From Clostridium collagenovorans DSM 3089 (GTDB lineage Bacteria; Bacillota; Clostridia; Clostridiales; Clostridiaceae), in the NCBI RefSeq assembly GCF_900130005.1, contig NZ_FQXP01000003.1, forward strand, positions 186,001-250,000: a DNA stretch of 64,000 nucleotides, given 5' to 3'. The notes under the pieces are model-generated. The model ran no database searches. It was not told where the DNA came from and was given only the letters and a program-made list of their open reading frames with translations. This document shows positions 15,379 to 24,138 of the stretch, piece after piece (within the stretch, counting starts at the first letter, position 1; each line of letters starts with the position of its first letter). Made by a program: the position numbers and the translations under genes.

Positions 15379-17322
15379 ATGATTAAAATAACATTAAAAG
15401 ATGGATCAATTAAAGAATTTGAAAATGAAATTAGTGTTTTAGATATTGCAAAAAGTATTTCAGAAGGACTTGCTAGAGTTGCTACTGCTGCAATTGTAAA
15501 TAATGAAGTTGTAGACCTTAGACATATAGTTAAAGAGGACTCTGAACTTAGCATATTAACTTTTGATAACGAAGAAGGAAAGAAAGCTTTTAGACATACT
15601 GCATCACATATTTTAGCACAGGCAGTAAAAAGATTATTCCCAGAAGCTAAACTTGCTATAGGACCTGCAATAGAAAATGGATTCTACTATGATTTTGATA
15701 TAGAAGGCGGTTTTTCTAATAGTGATTTAGAAAAAATAGAAGCTGAAATGAAGAAAATAGTTAAGGAAGATTTAAAGATTGAAAGTTTCATATTACCTAG
15801 AGAAGAAGCTATCAAATTTATGCAAGAGAAAGATGAGCCTTATAAGATTGAGCTTATTGAAGATTTAGATAAGGATGAAGTTATTAGTTTTTATAAGCAA
15901 GGTGATTTTGTTGATCTTTGTGCTGGACCACATTTATTATCAACTAAAACTGTAAAGGCCTTTAAATTAACTAAATTAGCAGGTGCTTACTGGAGAGGAA
16001 ATGAGAAAAACAAAATGTTAACTCGTATCTATGGTACAGCATTTACTAAAAAATCTGATTTAGATACATACTTAGAAGCTGTAGAAGAAGCTAAAAAGCG
16101 TGATCATAATAAGTTAGGAAGAGAACTAAAACTTTTCACAACAAGTGAATGTATAGGTCAAGGACTTCCATTATTAATGCCTAAGGGAGCTAGAGTGGTT
16201 CAAACTCTTCAAAGATTTGTAGAAGACGAAGAAGAAAATAGAGGATACCAATTAACAAAAACTCCTTTAATGGCTAAGAGTGATTTATATAGAATTTCAG
16301 GTCACTGGGATCATTATAAAGATGGTATGTTTATACTTGGAGATGAGGAGCAATCTGATGAAGTTTTCGCACTTCGTCCAATGACTTGCCCATTCCAATT
16401 CATGGTTTATAAAGCTGACAAGAAAAGTTATAGAGATTTACCAATAAGATACGGTGAAACTTCTACTTTATTTAGAAATGAATCTTCAGGAGAAATGCAT
16501 GGGTTAATTCGTGTAAGACAGTTTACAATATCAGAAGGACACTTGGTATGTACTCCAGAGCAATTAGAAGAAGAATTCAAGGGTGTAGTCGATTTAATTG
16601 ATTACATGATGAACACTTTAGGAATAGCTGAAGATATTTCTTATAGATTCTCTTTATGGGATGAAAATAATAAAGAAAAATACATTGATAGACCAGAAGA
16701 ATGGTATGCAACTCAAGATAAGATGAGAGAGATACTAGAACACTTAGGTATTGAATATACAGAGGCTATAGGTGAAGCTGCATTCTATGGTCCTAAGTTA
16801 GACCTTCAGTTTAAAAATGTACATGGTAAAGAAGATACTATAATTACTGTACAAATAGACTTCTCATTAGCTGAGAGATTTGGAATGACTTATACTGATA
16901 AAAATGGGGAAGAAAAATATCCATATGTAATTCATAGAACTTCTATTGGATGTTATGAAAGAACTTTAGCTATGCTTATTGAAAAGTATGCAGGAGCATT
17001 CCCAACTTGGCTTGCACCAGTACAGGTTAAGCTTCTACCAATATCAGAAAAGTACCATGATTATGCTGATGAAGTTTATAAAGAACTTAGAGCACATAAC
17101 ATCAAAGTTGAAGCGGACTACAGAGCAGAGAAGATTGGTTATAAAATAAGAGAAGCTCGTAATGAAAGAGTACCTTACATCTTAGTTGTAGGAGAAAAGG
17201 AAGCAGAAAACAAGGAAGTTGCAGTAAGAAGCCGTAAGAATGGTGACGAAGGTTCAATTGCTTTAAATGAATTCATTGAAAGAATAGCAAAAGAAATTGC
17301 AAATAGAGAAAGAGAAGTTTAA
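15379..17322 (+). CDS. thrS: Threonyl-tRNA synthetase
   Basis: 647 aa, the full bacterial length. TGS domain at about 1-62; editing domain with HTASHILAQAVKRLFP; class-II catalytic core with RPMTCPFQFMVYK and FTISEGHLVC; C-terminal anticodon-binding domain. It charges tRNA-Thr and clears mischarged Ser-tRNA-Thr. AAAGGAG at 15364-15370 lies 8 bp before ATG 15379, so the upstream GTG 15361 is rejected as start. A threonine T-box directly upstream agrees with the assignment. Confidence 0.97.
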   Translation: MIKITLKDGSIKEFENEISVLDIAKSISEGLARVATAAIVNNEVVDLRHIVKEDSELSILTFDNEEGKKAFRHTASHILAQAVKRLFPEAKLAIGPAIENGFYYDFDIEGGFSNSDLEKIEAEMKKIVKEDLKIESFILPREEAIKFMQEKDEPYKIELIEDLDKDEVISFYKQGDFVDLCAGPHLLSTKTVKAFKLTKLAGAYWRGNEKNKMLTRIYGTAFTKKSDLDTYLEAVEEAKKRDHNKLGRELKLFTTSECIGQGLPLLMPKGARVVQTLQRFVEDEEENRGYQLTKTPLMAKSDLYRISGHWDHYKDGMFILGDEEQSDEVFALRPMTCPFQFMVYKADKKSYRDLPIRYGETSTLFRNESSGEMHGLIRVRQFTISEGHLVCTPEQLEEEFKGVVDLIDYMMNTLGIAEDISYRFSLWDENNKEKYIDRPEEWYATQDKMREILEHLGIEYTEAIGEAAFYGPKLDLQFKNVHGKEDTIITVQIDFSLAERFGMTYTDKNGEEKYPYVIHRTSIGCYERTLAMLIEKYAGAFPTWLAPVQVKLLPISEKYHDYADEVYKELRAHNIKVEADYRAEKIGYKIREARNERVPYILVVGEKEAENKEVAVRSRKNGDEGSIALNEFIERIAKEIANREREV

Positions 17323-17368
17323 GAAACTGTATACTATTAAAAATAAGGACTAAACTAATTTTAATTAA

Positions 17369-17471
17369 TATATATATTGCATTAAATAAGCTTCATTCAT
17401 ATTTTATAGGATAAAAAAATTTAATATGTAATAAATTATGATGATGTAGATTTAATATTACAAAGTATATA
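17369..17471 (+). repeat. Intergenic repeat A, copy 1 (MITE-like)
   Basis: About 103 bp beginning TATATATTGCATTAAATAA, with central ATTTTATAGGATAAAAAAAT and GATGATGTAGATTTAAT, ending CAAAGTATAT. The ends are imperfect inverted repeats of each other. Near-copies lie at 22338, 27769 and, inverted, at 36853. Confidence 0.75.
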
Positions 17472-17508
17472 CTAAGAAAAAATAAAATTTATTAAATGTA
17501 ATATATGG

Positions 17509-17557
17509 AAATCTCATTAATAAGTCTTTTAAAGATTTGTTAATGAGATTTTTTTAT
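17509..17557 (+). terminator. Terminator between thrS and the patatin gene
   Basis: AAATCTCATTAA at 17509-17520 pairs with TTAATGAGATTT at 17540-17551, followed by a T run. Confidence 0.85.
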
Positions 17558-17622
17558 TTTAAAGAACTTACTTTAGAAAAATATAATACTATATTATAAA
17601 CAGTAATATAGGAGTAAAGTTT

Positions 17623-18660
17623 ATGGAGTTAATAAGAATACTTTCTATTGATGGAGGGGGAATAAGAGGAGTAATTCCAGCTACAATCCTCGTTACCTTA
17701 GAAAAACTTATACAAAAATATAGTGGAAGAAGTGACGCTAGAATAGGAGAATATTTTGATTTTATAGCAGGAACTAGCACTGGGGGAATACTTACAGCTT
17801 TATATTTATGTCCAGATAAAAAAAATCCTAAGAGGGCTAAAATGTCAGCAGAAGAAATTGCTAAATTTTATATAGAAGATGGAGAAAATATTTTTCACAA
17901 ATCTATAAAACATACTGTAGCAAGTGCTTTTGGATTGTTTGGTAGTAAATATGGATGTAAGAACTTAGAGGACAAATGTAAAGAACTAGTGGGGGATATA
18001 AAATTAAGTGAAATTTTAAAACCCTGTTTAATTACTTCTTACGATATTAATAATAATTCAACGATATTTTTTAATAAAGCTGATGCTTTTGCAGATAAAG
18101 AAAAGGATTTTTACTTAAGAGATGTAATAAGAGCAACATCAGCAGCACCAGCATATTTTGAGCCTGCTTATATTAAATCAATATCAGGAACTTATTATAC
18201 TATGATAGATGGAGGAGTATTTGCTAATAATCCTTCTATGTGTGCTTATGTTGAAGCAACTAAATTAAGATACAACTTAAATGCGGATAAGATGATAGTC
18301 TTATCTATAGGAACAGGGTCCTATAATAAAAATTTCAGAATTAATAAGAATAGTGGACTTATAAATTGGGCCTTTCCTTTATTCTATATGAATATGTCTG
18401 GAGTATCTGATAGTGTAGATTATCAATTAAGAACTATATATGAGTCAGTGGATAAAAATTATTATTATTTGAGAGTGGATAAGGATTTAAGAGAATATCC
18501 TAGAAGTATTTTTGAAATTGATAATACCTCTAAAAGAAATATAAGGTTACTACAAGAAGCTGGATCTAAGGCAGCCTATGAATCCCTACATGAATTGGAT
18601 AATTTTGCTAAGCTGCTTGTTTACAAAGATTTTTCATTAATAAAAGAAAAAAGTTCATAA
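17623..18660 (+). CDS. Patatin-like phospholipase
   Basis: 345 aa, no signal peptide, so probably cytoplasmic. The patatin hallmarks are in order: oxyanion-hole DGGGIRGVIP near residue 10, nucleophile elbow GTSTGG near residue 50, and catalytic-dyad Asp in DGGVFANNPS near residue 200. It should hydrolyse acyl ester bonds in lipids; the physiological substrate is unknown. AGGAGT precedes the ATG. Its length matches CapV-type CBASS lipases, but no cyclic-nucleotide synthase lies beside it, so an ordinary lipid-remodelling role is preferred. It stands alone between two terminators. Confidence 0.88.
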   Translation: MELIRILSIDGGGIRGVIPATILVTLEKLIQKYSGRSDARIGEYFDFIAGTSTGGILTALYLCPDKKNPKRAKMSAEEIAKFYIEDGENIFHKSIKHTVASAFGLFGSKYGCKNLEDKCKELVGDIKLSEILKPCLITSYDINNNSTIFFNKADAFADKEKDFYLRDVIRATSAAPAYFEPAYIKSISGTYYTMIDGGVFANNPSMCAYVEATKLRYNLNADKMIVLSIGTGSYNKNFRINKNSGLINWAFPLFYMNMSGVSDSVDYQLRTIYESVDKNYYYLRVDKDLREYPRSIFEIDNTSKRNIRLLQEAGSKAAYESLHELDNFAKLLVYKDFSLIKEKSS

Positions 18661-18667
18661 ATTTTTT

Positions 18668-18736
18668 AAAGGCTATAGTATTAAGAATAACTACTACACT
18701 AGATTATTGTAGAGTTCTTAGTAACATAGCCTTTTA
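18668..18736. terminator. Bidirectional long-stem terminator
   Basis: AAAGGCTATAGTATTAAGAA at 18668-18687 is complementary, with few mismatches, to the TTCTTAGTAACATAGCCTTT arm ending near 18734. It lies between convergent genes. Shape and wording resemble the other family B hairpins. Confidence 0.75.
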
Positions 18737-18780
18737 GCTTTATAATAACTATTAATTTTCAAAGAGAAACTTAAATAGAA

Positions 18781-19275
18781 TTATTTATTATTTAGAGGTA
18801 AAAGCTTCTTATTCTTAAAATTAATAAAATCATTATATATTTTAGGATTTATATTTATAAATTCATTAAAAATCTTTATAGAATCTATGGTGTTTTTTGA
18901 AAGATGATGTTCAATTAATTCTGTTTCAACTAAGGTATTTTCATTAGGACTTATAATATTTAAAAACTCTTCTATTATGTTATGTCGATTAAGTAAAAAT
19001 TCTCCTATGCGTGTGCCTTCTTCACTTAAGGATACAAGACCATATTTTTTAGAATTAATAAGTCCAAGATTAATTAATTTTTCTACCATTTTTGTAGAGG
19101 AAGAGGGCTTTACATGAAGTAGTTTTGCAAGTTCTCCAACTTTTAAATATTCATTATTCTTAGTAACTCTATATATCATTTCTAAATAATCTTCCATAGA
19201 AGAGGTAATAACTTTATTTTTAGAGTCCATTAATTCATACCCTCTAAAGGTACAAAATATTTGAGAGTTATCCAT
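18781..19275 (-). CDS. DtxR/MntR-family metal-dependent repressor
   Basis: 164 aa cytoplasmic regulator. An N-terminal winged helix (SSMEDYLEMIYRVT, then VGELAKLLHVKPSSSTKMVEKL) is followed by the metal-binding dimerisation domain with E-x-E-LIEHHLS. There is no C-terminal SH3-like domain, as in the short MntR type. GGAGG at 19288-19284 fits the ATG at 19275, so the TTG at 19290 is not needed. It is divergent from feoA, with a perfect palindrome between them, so it probably controls ferrous iron uptake and possibly itself. Iron versus manganese specificity cannot be told from sequence. Confidence 0.87.
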   Translation of the reverse strand: MDNSQIFCTFRGYELMDSKNKVITSSMEDYLEMIYRVTKNNEYLKVGELAKLLHVKPSSSTKMVEKLINLGLINSKKYGLVSLSEEGTRIGEFLLNRHNIIEEFLNIISPNENTLVETELIEHHLSKNTIDSIKIFNEFININPKIYNDFINFKNKKLLPLNNK

Positions 19276-19342
19276 ATTTTTATCCTCCAATAAAATCTTA
19301 ATAATAACATTATATTAGTAACAAAGTAAATTTATTTCACAT

Positions 19343-19381
19343 ATATTAGTCTAGGGAAAGAAATTTTCCCTAGACTAATAT
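19343..19381. promoter_or_regulatory. Perfect 17-bp inverted repeat between the DtxR-type gene and feoA
   Basis: ATATTAGTCTAGGGAAA (19343-19359), loop GAAAT, then the exact complement (19365-19381). Each arm carries TTAGTCTAG, similar to half of a DtxR-class operator. There is no T run after it, so a terminator is unlikely. It is either an operator or a stable hairpin in the feoA leader. Confidence 0.6.
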
Positions 19382-19409
19382 AAATTTATATGAACTGAGG
19401 TGTTGTTTT

Positions 19410-19649
19410 ATGTATGATAATTTGACATCATTAAGCAGTTTAAGCTTAGGAAAAGTAGGAAAAATAAAAAGCTTACAGTGTGATGGAATGCTTAGAAGAA
19501 GAATGCTAGATTTAGGGTTAATAGACGATACTGTTATTGAAGCGCTTTATAAAAGCCCATCAGGAGATCCAACTGCTTATTATGTTAGGGGAGCTGTTAT
19601 AGCAATCCGTTCTGAAGAAGCAGAAAAAATTCTAGTAGAATTAAACTAA
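19410..19649 (+). CDS. feoA: FeoA, ferrous iron transport accessory protein
   Basis: 79 aa, the usual FeoA length, an SH3-like beta-barrel. GKVGKIKSLQCDGMLRRRMLDLGL is the family core, with GDPTAYYVRGAVIAIRSEEAEKI at the C terminus. It assists FeoB-mediated Fe(II) import at the cytoplasmic face. GAGGTG precedes the ATG. Unusually, a strong terminator and 328 bp separate it from feoB, so the two may be transcribed separately. The divergent DtxR-type gene is the likely regulator. Confidence 0.93.
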   Translation: MYDNLTSLSSLSLGKVGKIKSLQCDGMLRRRMLDLGLIDDTVIEALYKSPSGDPTAYYVRGAVIAIRSEEAEKILVELN

Positions 19650-19758
19650 TATATATTAAAGATAAAATTATTTTGAAATATAAGTTTTGCTATGGAAGAA
19701 AGTTAATAGTACTATGTGTTAAATAACTTCCTAGTTAGTATAAAAGCAAAATTCATAT

Positions 19759-19808
19759 AAAAAGAGGGTAAGTAGAAAATTGAAAATAAAGTAAATTATC
19801 CTCTTTTT
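19759..19808 (+). terminator. Terminator between feoA and feoB
   Basis: AAAAAGAGGGTAA at 19759-19771 pairs with TTATCCTCTTTTT at 19796-19808. Another imperfect stem (AAGTTTTGCT with AAGCAAAATT) precedes it, at about 19680-19753. The remaining gap to feoB shows no gene. Confidence 0.75.
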
Positions 19809-19977
19809 ATAAATATCAATTTTCAAGGATTATTTGAGTTGTAATTAGTTAGTTCTAGTTAGATTTATGTTGTAAGTACATTAACTCTAATAAGATAGTG
19901 ATTATTAAATATACTTATAACTTTAGATTTTATTTCACAATAAAGAAGGCAACTTAAATGAAAGGAGTGAATGATAA

Positions 19978-22128
19978 ATGGGTTTAACGAAAAAATCTAT
20001 GGGAAAAGACATTTTAGGAGACAATTTTAAAATAGTAAAGGAAGGTAAAGAGGATAAGGTAGTAGCTTTAGCTGGAAATCCTAATGTAGGAAAAAGTACT
20101 GTATTTAATGGACTTACAGGACTTAATCAACATACAGGAAATTGGCCAGGAAAAACTATAACTAATGCACAAGGAAATTATAAACATAAGGATAAAAACT
20201 TTGTTATTGTAGATATACCAGGCACTTACTCCTTAATGGCAAATTCAGCAGAGGAAGAAGTAGCAAGGGATTTTATATGTTTTGGCGATCCTGATATTAC
20301 TGTAGTGGTGGTTGATGCTACTTGTCTTGAAAGAAACTTAAATTTAGTGCTTCAGACAATTGAAATAACAAATAAAGTAGTGGTTTGTGTAAATCTTTTA
20401 GATGAAGCTAAGAAGAAAAAAATATATATAAACTTAGATAAATTAGCCTCTGAACTTGGAGTTCCTGTTGTTGGAACAAGTGCAAGAGAAGGTAAAGGGT
20501 TAAAGGATTTAATGGATATAGTATACAATGTAACAGAAAATAAAATAAGTACTAATCCTATTAAGATAAAATATGAGGATAAAATAGAAAAGGCAATAAG
20601 TAAAGTAGAAAATTCTATCACTCCTTTATTGAAGGGTAAATTAAAAAGTAGATGGGTAGCATTAAAACTCCTAGAGGGAGATGTAAAGTTAATTGATTCA
20701 ATAGATAAATATTTAGAAATTGACTTAATGAAAAATGGTGATATAGATAATAGCTTAAAAGAAGCAAAAGAGTTTTTAAAAGAAAATAATTTTAAGCAAG
20801 ATGAACTTAGGGATAAACTTGTTTCCACTATTGTACGTATAGGCGAGAATATAAGTGAAAAGGTTATAAATAAGAAAAATAAAAATTACAATAATTTAGA
20901 TATTAAAATAGATAAGATATTAACATCCAAAGCTTTAGGTATTCCTATAATGTTATTGCTTTTAGGTGTTGTATTTTGGATTACTATTGTAGGAGCAAAT
21001 TATCCGTCACAAATGCTAGCAGAGTTATTATTTTCTTTAGAAGATAAGTTTGCCATATTTTTTAATTATATAAATGCACCAGAATGGATGTACAGTTTAC
21101 TTGTAACTGGAATGTATAGAACTTTAGCTTGGGTAGTTGCAGTTATGTTGCCACCTATGGCAATTTTCTTCCCCTTATTTACAATACTTGAGGATTTGGG
21201 ATACTTACCAAGAGTAGCCTTCAACATGGATAACTTCTTTAAAAAATCCTGTGCCTGCGGTAAACAAGCCCTTACAATGTGCATGGGTTTTGGGTGTAAT
21301 GCTGCAGGTATAATTGGATGTAGAATTATTGATTCACCAAGAGAAAGATTGATAGCTATTATAACAAATAACTTTGTTCCATGTAACGGAAGATTTCCAA
21401 CTTTAATAGCTATTATTACTATGTTTTTTGCTGGTGTAGTCATGGGACCATTTAAATCAGTTATTTCTACTTTAATGTTACTGGGAGTAATAGTATTAGG
21501 AATAATTATGACTTTGCTTGTATCTAAAATATTATCTAAAACTATTTTAAAAGGAGTTCCATCTTCTTTTACTTTAGAATTACCACCTTATCGTAAACCT
21601 AAAATAGGTTCGGTTATTGTAAGATCTATTTTTGATAGAACCTTATTTGTATTAGGAAGAGCAGTTTCAGTAGCCATTCCAGCGGGAATAGTTATTTGGA
21701 TTATGGCAAATATAAAAATGGGAAATTTAAGTATATTAGATCACTGTGCTAAGTTCTTACAACCCTTTGCACATTTAATTGGATTAGACGGATATATTTT
21801 AATGGCATTTATTTTAGGTTTCCCTGCTAATGAAATAGTATTACCTATAATTATTATGAGTTACATGGCAAGTGGAAGTTTAATTGAATTCGATAATTTA
21901 GTTAAGTTAAAAACCTTATTACTAGACCACGGTTGGACATGGCTTACAGCTTTATGTACAATGGTTTTCTCACTTATGCATTGGCCATGTAGTACAACCT
22001 GCTTAACTATAAAGAAAGAAACTCAAAGTTTTAAATGGACACTTGTATCATTTTTAGTTCCTACTATATGTGGAATAGTTATATGTTTTATAATTGCTAG
22101 TGTAGCTAGACTTATAGGTTTAGCATAA
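19978..22128 (+). CDS. feoB: FeoB, ferrous iron transporter with GTPase domain
   Basis: 716 aa. An N-terminal G domain has G1 GNPNVGKS at 33-40, G3 VDIPGTYSL, and G4 as NLLD. A helical GDI-type spacer follows, then a membrane domain with two related gate regions (FGCNAAGIIGCRI and GFPANEIVLPI). It imports Fe(II). There is an N-terminal extension of about 25 residues before the G domain. AAAGGAG precedes the ATG. FeoC is absent, as is usual in firmicutes. Confidence 0.96.
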   Translation: MGLTKKSMGKDILGDNFKIVKEGKEDKVVALAGNPNVGKSTVFNGLTGLNQHTGNWPGKTITNAQGNYKHKDKNFVIVDIPGTYSLMANSAEEEVARDFICFGDPDITVVVVDATCLERNLNLVLQTIEITNKVVVCVNLLDEAKKKKIYINLDKLASELGVPVVGTSAREGKGLKDLMDIVYNVTENKISTNPIKIKYEDKIEKAISKVENSITPLLKGKLKSRWVALKLLEGDVKLIDSIDKYLEIDLMKNGDIDNSLKEAKEFLKENNFKQDELRDKLVSTIVRIGENISEKVINKKNKNYNNLDIKIDKILTSKALGIPIMLLLLGVVFWITIVGANYPSQMLAELLFSLEDKFAIFFNYINAPEWMYSLLVTGMYRTLAWVVAVMLPPMAIFFPLFTILEDLGYLPRVAFNMDNFFKKSCACGKQALTMCMGFGCNAAGIIGCRIIDSPRERLIAIITNNFVPCNGRFPTLIAIITMFFAGVVMGPFKSVISTLMLLGVIVLGIIMTLLVSKILSKTILKGVPSSFTLELPPYRKPKIGSVIVRSIFDRTLFVLGRAVSVAIPAGIVIWIMANIKMGNLSILDHCAKFLQPFAHLIGLDGYILMAFILGFPANEIVLPIIIMSYMASGSLIEFDNLVKLKTLLLDHGWTWLTALCTMVFSLMHWPCSTTCLTIKKETQSFKWTLVSFLVPTICGIVICFIIASVARLIGLA

Positions 22129-22134
22129 GTTTTA

Positions 22135-22228
22135 AAAAGCTGTTGCATTAAGAATAAGATTTATAAGATATTGTGATTAGGGTAAATTTCAAATCAATAT
22201 AAATCTTTATGTGACAGCTTTCTTTTTA
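22135..22228 (+). terminator. Long-loop terminator of feoB (hairpin family B)
   Basis: AAAGCTGTTGCA near 22136 pairs with a TGTGACAGCTTT arm near 22210, and the inner stem pairs AGATTTATA (22157) exactly with TATAAATCT (22198). A T-rich run follows. Confidence 0.65.
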
Positions 22229-22337
22229 CGTTATTAATTAAAATATATTATGGTAAACAAGATTAATAAGAAATGTTTTTAATAGTAAACATATGGTTGA
22301 AATAAGAATTATGAAATTACCGTAATTAATCTCATAA

Positions 22338-22440
22338 ATATATATCTTGCATTAAATAATCTTAATTTATATTTTATAGGATAAAAAAATTTAATATGAA
22401 ATAAATTAGGATGATGTAGCTTTAAATTGCAAAATACATA
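22338..22440 (+). repeat. Intergenic repeat A, copy 2
   Basis: Same element as at 17369: TATATCTTGCATTAAATAA, ATTTTATAGGATAAAAAAAT, GATGATGTAGCTTTAAATTG, then CAAAATACATA. The rest of 22229-22639 is AT-rich with no supported gene. Confidence 0.75.
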
Positions 22441-22639
22441 TTTTAAATATGCATTGAAATTTTTTGAATACATAATTTCCTAATTTGCTTAATGATAAAA
22501 AGCAAAAACTTAAATGAATTTTTAAGAGTTTTAAGAAAAAAAATAAAATGAAGAGTATAAAATAAATTCCTAAAGGAAAGATAAAAGAGAATGAATTAAT
22601 GGAACTTATAACTAAAAGTTAAGTAGAGGAGGAAGAAAA

Positions 22640-23128
22640 ATGACTGTTAAATTTAATGGCAATCCTGTTACTTTAGAAGGTAAAAATATAAAAGTAGGAG
22701 ATATGGCACCAGAATTTATTCTTAAAGATAATGCTTTAAATGATGTTAAATTAAGTGATACAAAAGGTAAAAGAGTTTTTGTAAGTGTACCATCTATTGA
22801 TACAGAAGTATGTGATATGGAGGTAAGAAGATTTAATAAAGAAGCTGCAAGCTTTCCTAACACTACAATATATGTAGTATCAATGGATTTACCCTTTGCA
22901 CAAAGCAGATGGTGCGGAAATGCAGGAATTGAATCCGTAAAAACTTTATCTGATTACAAAGATAGAAGTTTTGGTATGAATTACGGTACTTATATTAAGG
23001 AACTGGGGTTATTAGCTAGAGCTGTTTTCGTTGTAGATGAAAGCAATAAAGTTACCTATGTTGAATATTGTGAGGAAATAACTAAAGAACCTAATTACGA
23101 AAAAGTACTAGAAGTAATTAAAGCTTAA
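22640..23128 (+). CDS. tpx: Thiol peroxidase (Tpx-type peroxiredoxin)
   Basis: 162 aa atypical 2-Cys peroxiredoxin that reduces peroxides with thioredoxin. The peroxidatic cysteine is C58 in SIDTEVCDMEVRRFN, where the family usually has TPVC. The resolving cysteine is C92 in RWCGNAGIE, and the N-terminal VTLEGKNIKVGDMAPEF is typical. GAGGAGG precedes the ATG. It is followed by rubrerythrin, so the two form an oxidative-defence pair. Confidence 0.93.
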   Translation: MTVKFNGNPVTLEGKNIKVGDMAPEFILKDNALNDVKLSDTKGKRVFVSVPSIDTEVCDMEVRRFNKEAASFPNTTIYVVSMDLPFAQSRWCGNAGIESVKTLSDYKDRSFGMNYGTYIKELGLLARAVFVVDESNKVTYVEYCEEITKEPNYEKVLEVIKA

Positions 23129-23207
23129 TTAATATTATTACTACATAGTTTTTTATTTATTATACTAATTTCAAGAAATAATTAAAGGATATAGAGGAGG
23201 AAAAATA

Positions 23208-23795
23208 ATGAATTTAAAAGATAGTAAGACTAAAGAAAATTTAATGAGAGCTTTTGCAGGAGAAAGTCAAGCAAGAAATAGATATTACATAGCATCAGAA
23301 GTAGCTAAAAATGAAAAGTTATTTATAGTGCAAGAGGTGTTTAAATATACTGCAGATCAAGAAAGAGCACATGCTAAGGTATTTTATGATAAGTTAAAAG
23401 AATTTGCTGGAGAAAACATAGAAATATGTGGGGCATATCCATTAGATACATATACAACAACTTTGGAGTTATTAAAAGCTGCTCATCATAATGAAATGGA
23501 AGAACATGATGATGTATATAAAAATTTTGCTAATGTTGCTAAAGAAGAAGGTTTTCCAGATATAGCAGCTACTTTTGAAAAAATAGCTTCTATTGAAAAG
23601 GTTCATGGTAATAGGTTCCTATCTTTTGCTAATGAACTTGAAAATGGAACATTATTTAAAAAAGCTGAAGATATACAATGGATGTGTACACACTGTGGCT
23701 TTGTATATGAAGGAAAATCTGCACCAGTAGTATGTCCAGTTTGTCAATATCCTCAAAGTTATTACATAGTTTTTGGAAATTCTCTTTTTGAATAA
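23208..23795 (+). CDS. rbr: Rubrerythrin
   Basis: 195 aa. An N-terminal ferritin-like di-iron domain (MRAFAGESQARNRYYIAS, QERAHAKVF, HNEMEEHDDVYK) is followed by a C-terminal rubredoxin domain with MCTHCGFVYEG and VCPVCQYPQ. It is an NADH-linked peroxidase of anaerobes that removes hydrogen peroxide in the cytoplasm. Domain order is the classical one, not the reversed form. GAGGAGG lies upstream. A long hairpin at 23827-23922 follows. Confidence 0.96.
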   Translation: MNLKDSKTKENLMRAFAGESQARNRYYIASEVAKNEKLFIVQEVFKYTADQERAHAKVFYDKLKEFAGENIEICGAYPLDTYTTTLELLKAAHHNEMEEHDDVYKNFANVAKEEGFPDIAATFEKIASIEKVHGNRFLSFANELENGTLFKKAEDIQWMCTHCGFVYEGKSAPVVCPVCQYPQSYYIVFGNSLFE

Positions 23796-23826
23796 ATGAT
23801 GCTTTAAAATACATTTAAAGCCACTT

Positions 23827-23922
23827 AAAGGCTGTTGTATAAAGAAGATTAATAACAATATACTAATTTAACTCTATTAAAGAATAGTATCTTGTAAATT
23901 ATATATCTCTATACAACAGCCT
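23827..23922 (+). terminator. Long-loop terminator of rubrerythrin (hairpin family B)
   Basis: AAAGGCTGTTGTATA at 23827 pairs with the exact complement of its AGGCTGTTGTATA part, ending at 23922, with a loop of about 70 nt and T-rich DNA after. The gap 23923-24138 holds nothing else I can support. Confidence 0.6.
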
Positions 23923-24138
23923 ATTTATATAGATTTTTATAAAACTGTACTTTAAAATATAAGAAAATAAATCTTAAATAAAGCAATGATTCCTTAGTAT
24001 TTAGATAGAATACTTTTTATTAAGGCTACAATGTGATATGATTAATTGATTGTAATAAAAGTGCTTTACTAAAGAATAGATTCAATTAATTTAAGTAGAG
24101 CTGAAGAAAAAGTATTGAAAGTGAAGGGTAACTAATTT

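Noticed and set aside
17623..18660. Patatin protein as a CBASS (CapV-like) phage-defence effector
   Set aside because: Length and motifs would fit, but no CD-NTase, HORMA/TRIP13 or ubiquitin-like gene lies beside it; it is a single gene between terminators.
19343..19381. Palindrome before feoA as a terminator of an upstream gene
   Set aside because: No gene reads towards it from the left on the plus strand, and no T run follows either arm.
20352..20828. 158-codon open frame on the minus strand inside feoB
   Set aside because: It is the antisense of a confirmed FeoB domain, has no SD, and its low-complexity Ser/Leu/Phe composition is typical of antisense frames in AT-rich genes.
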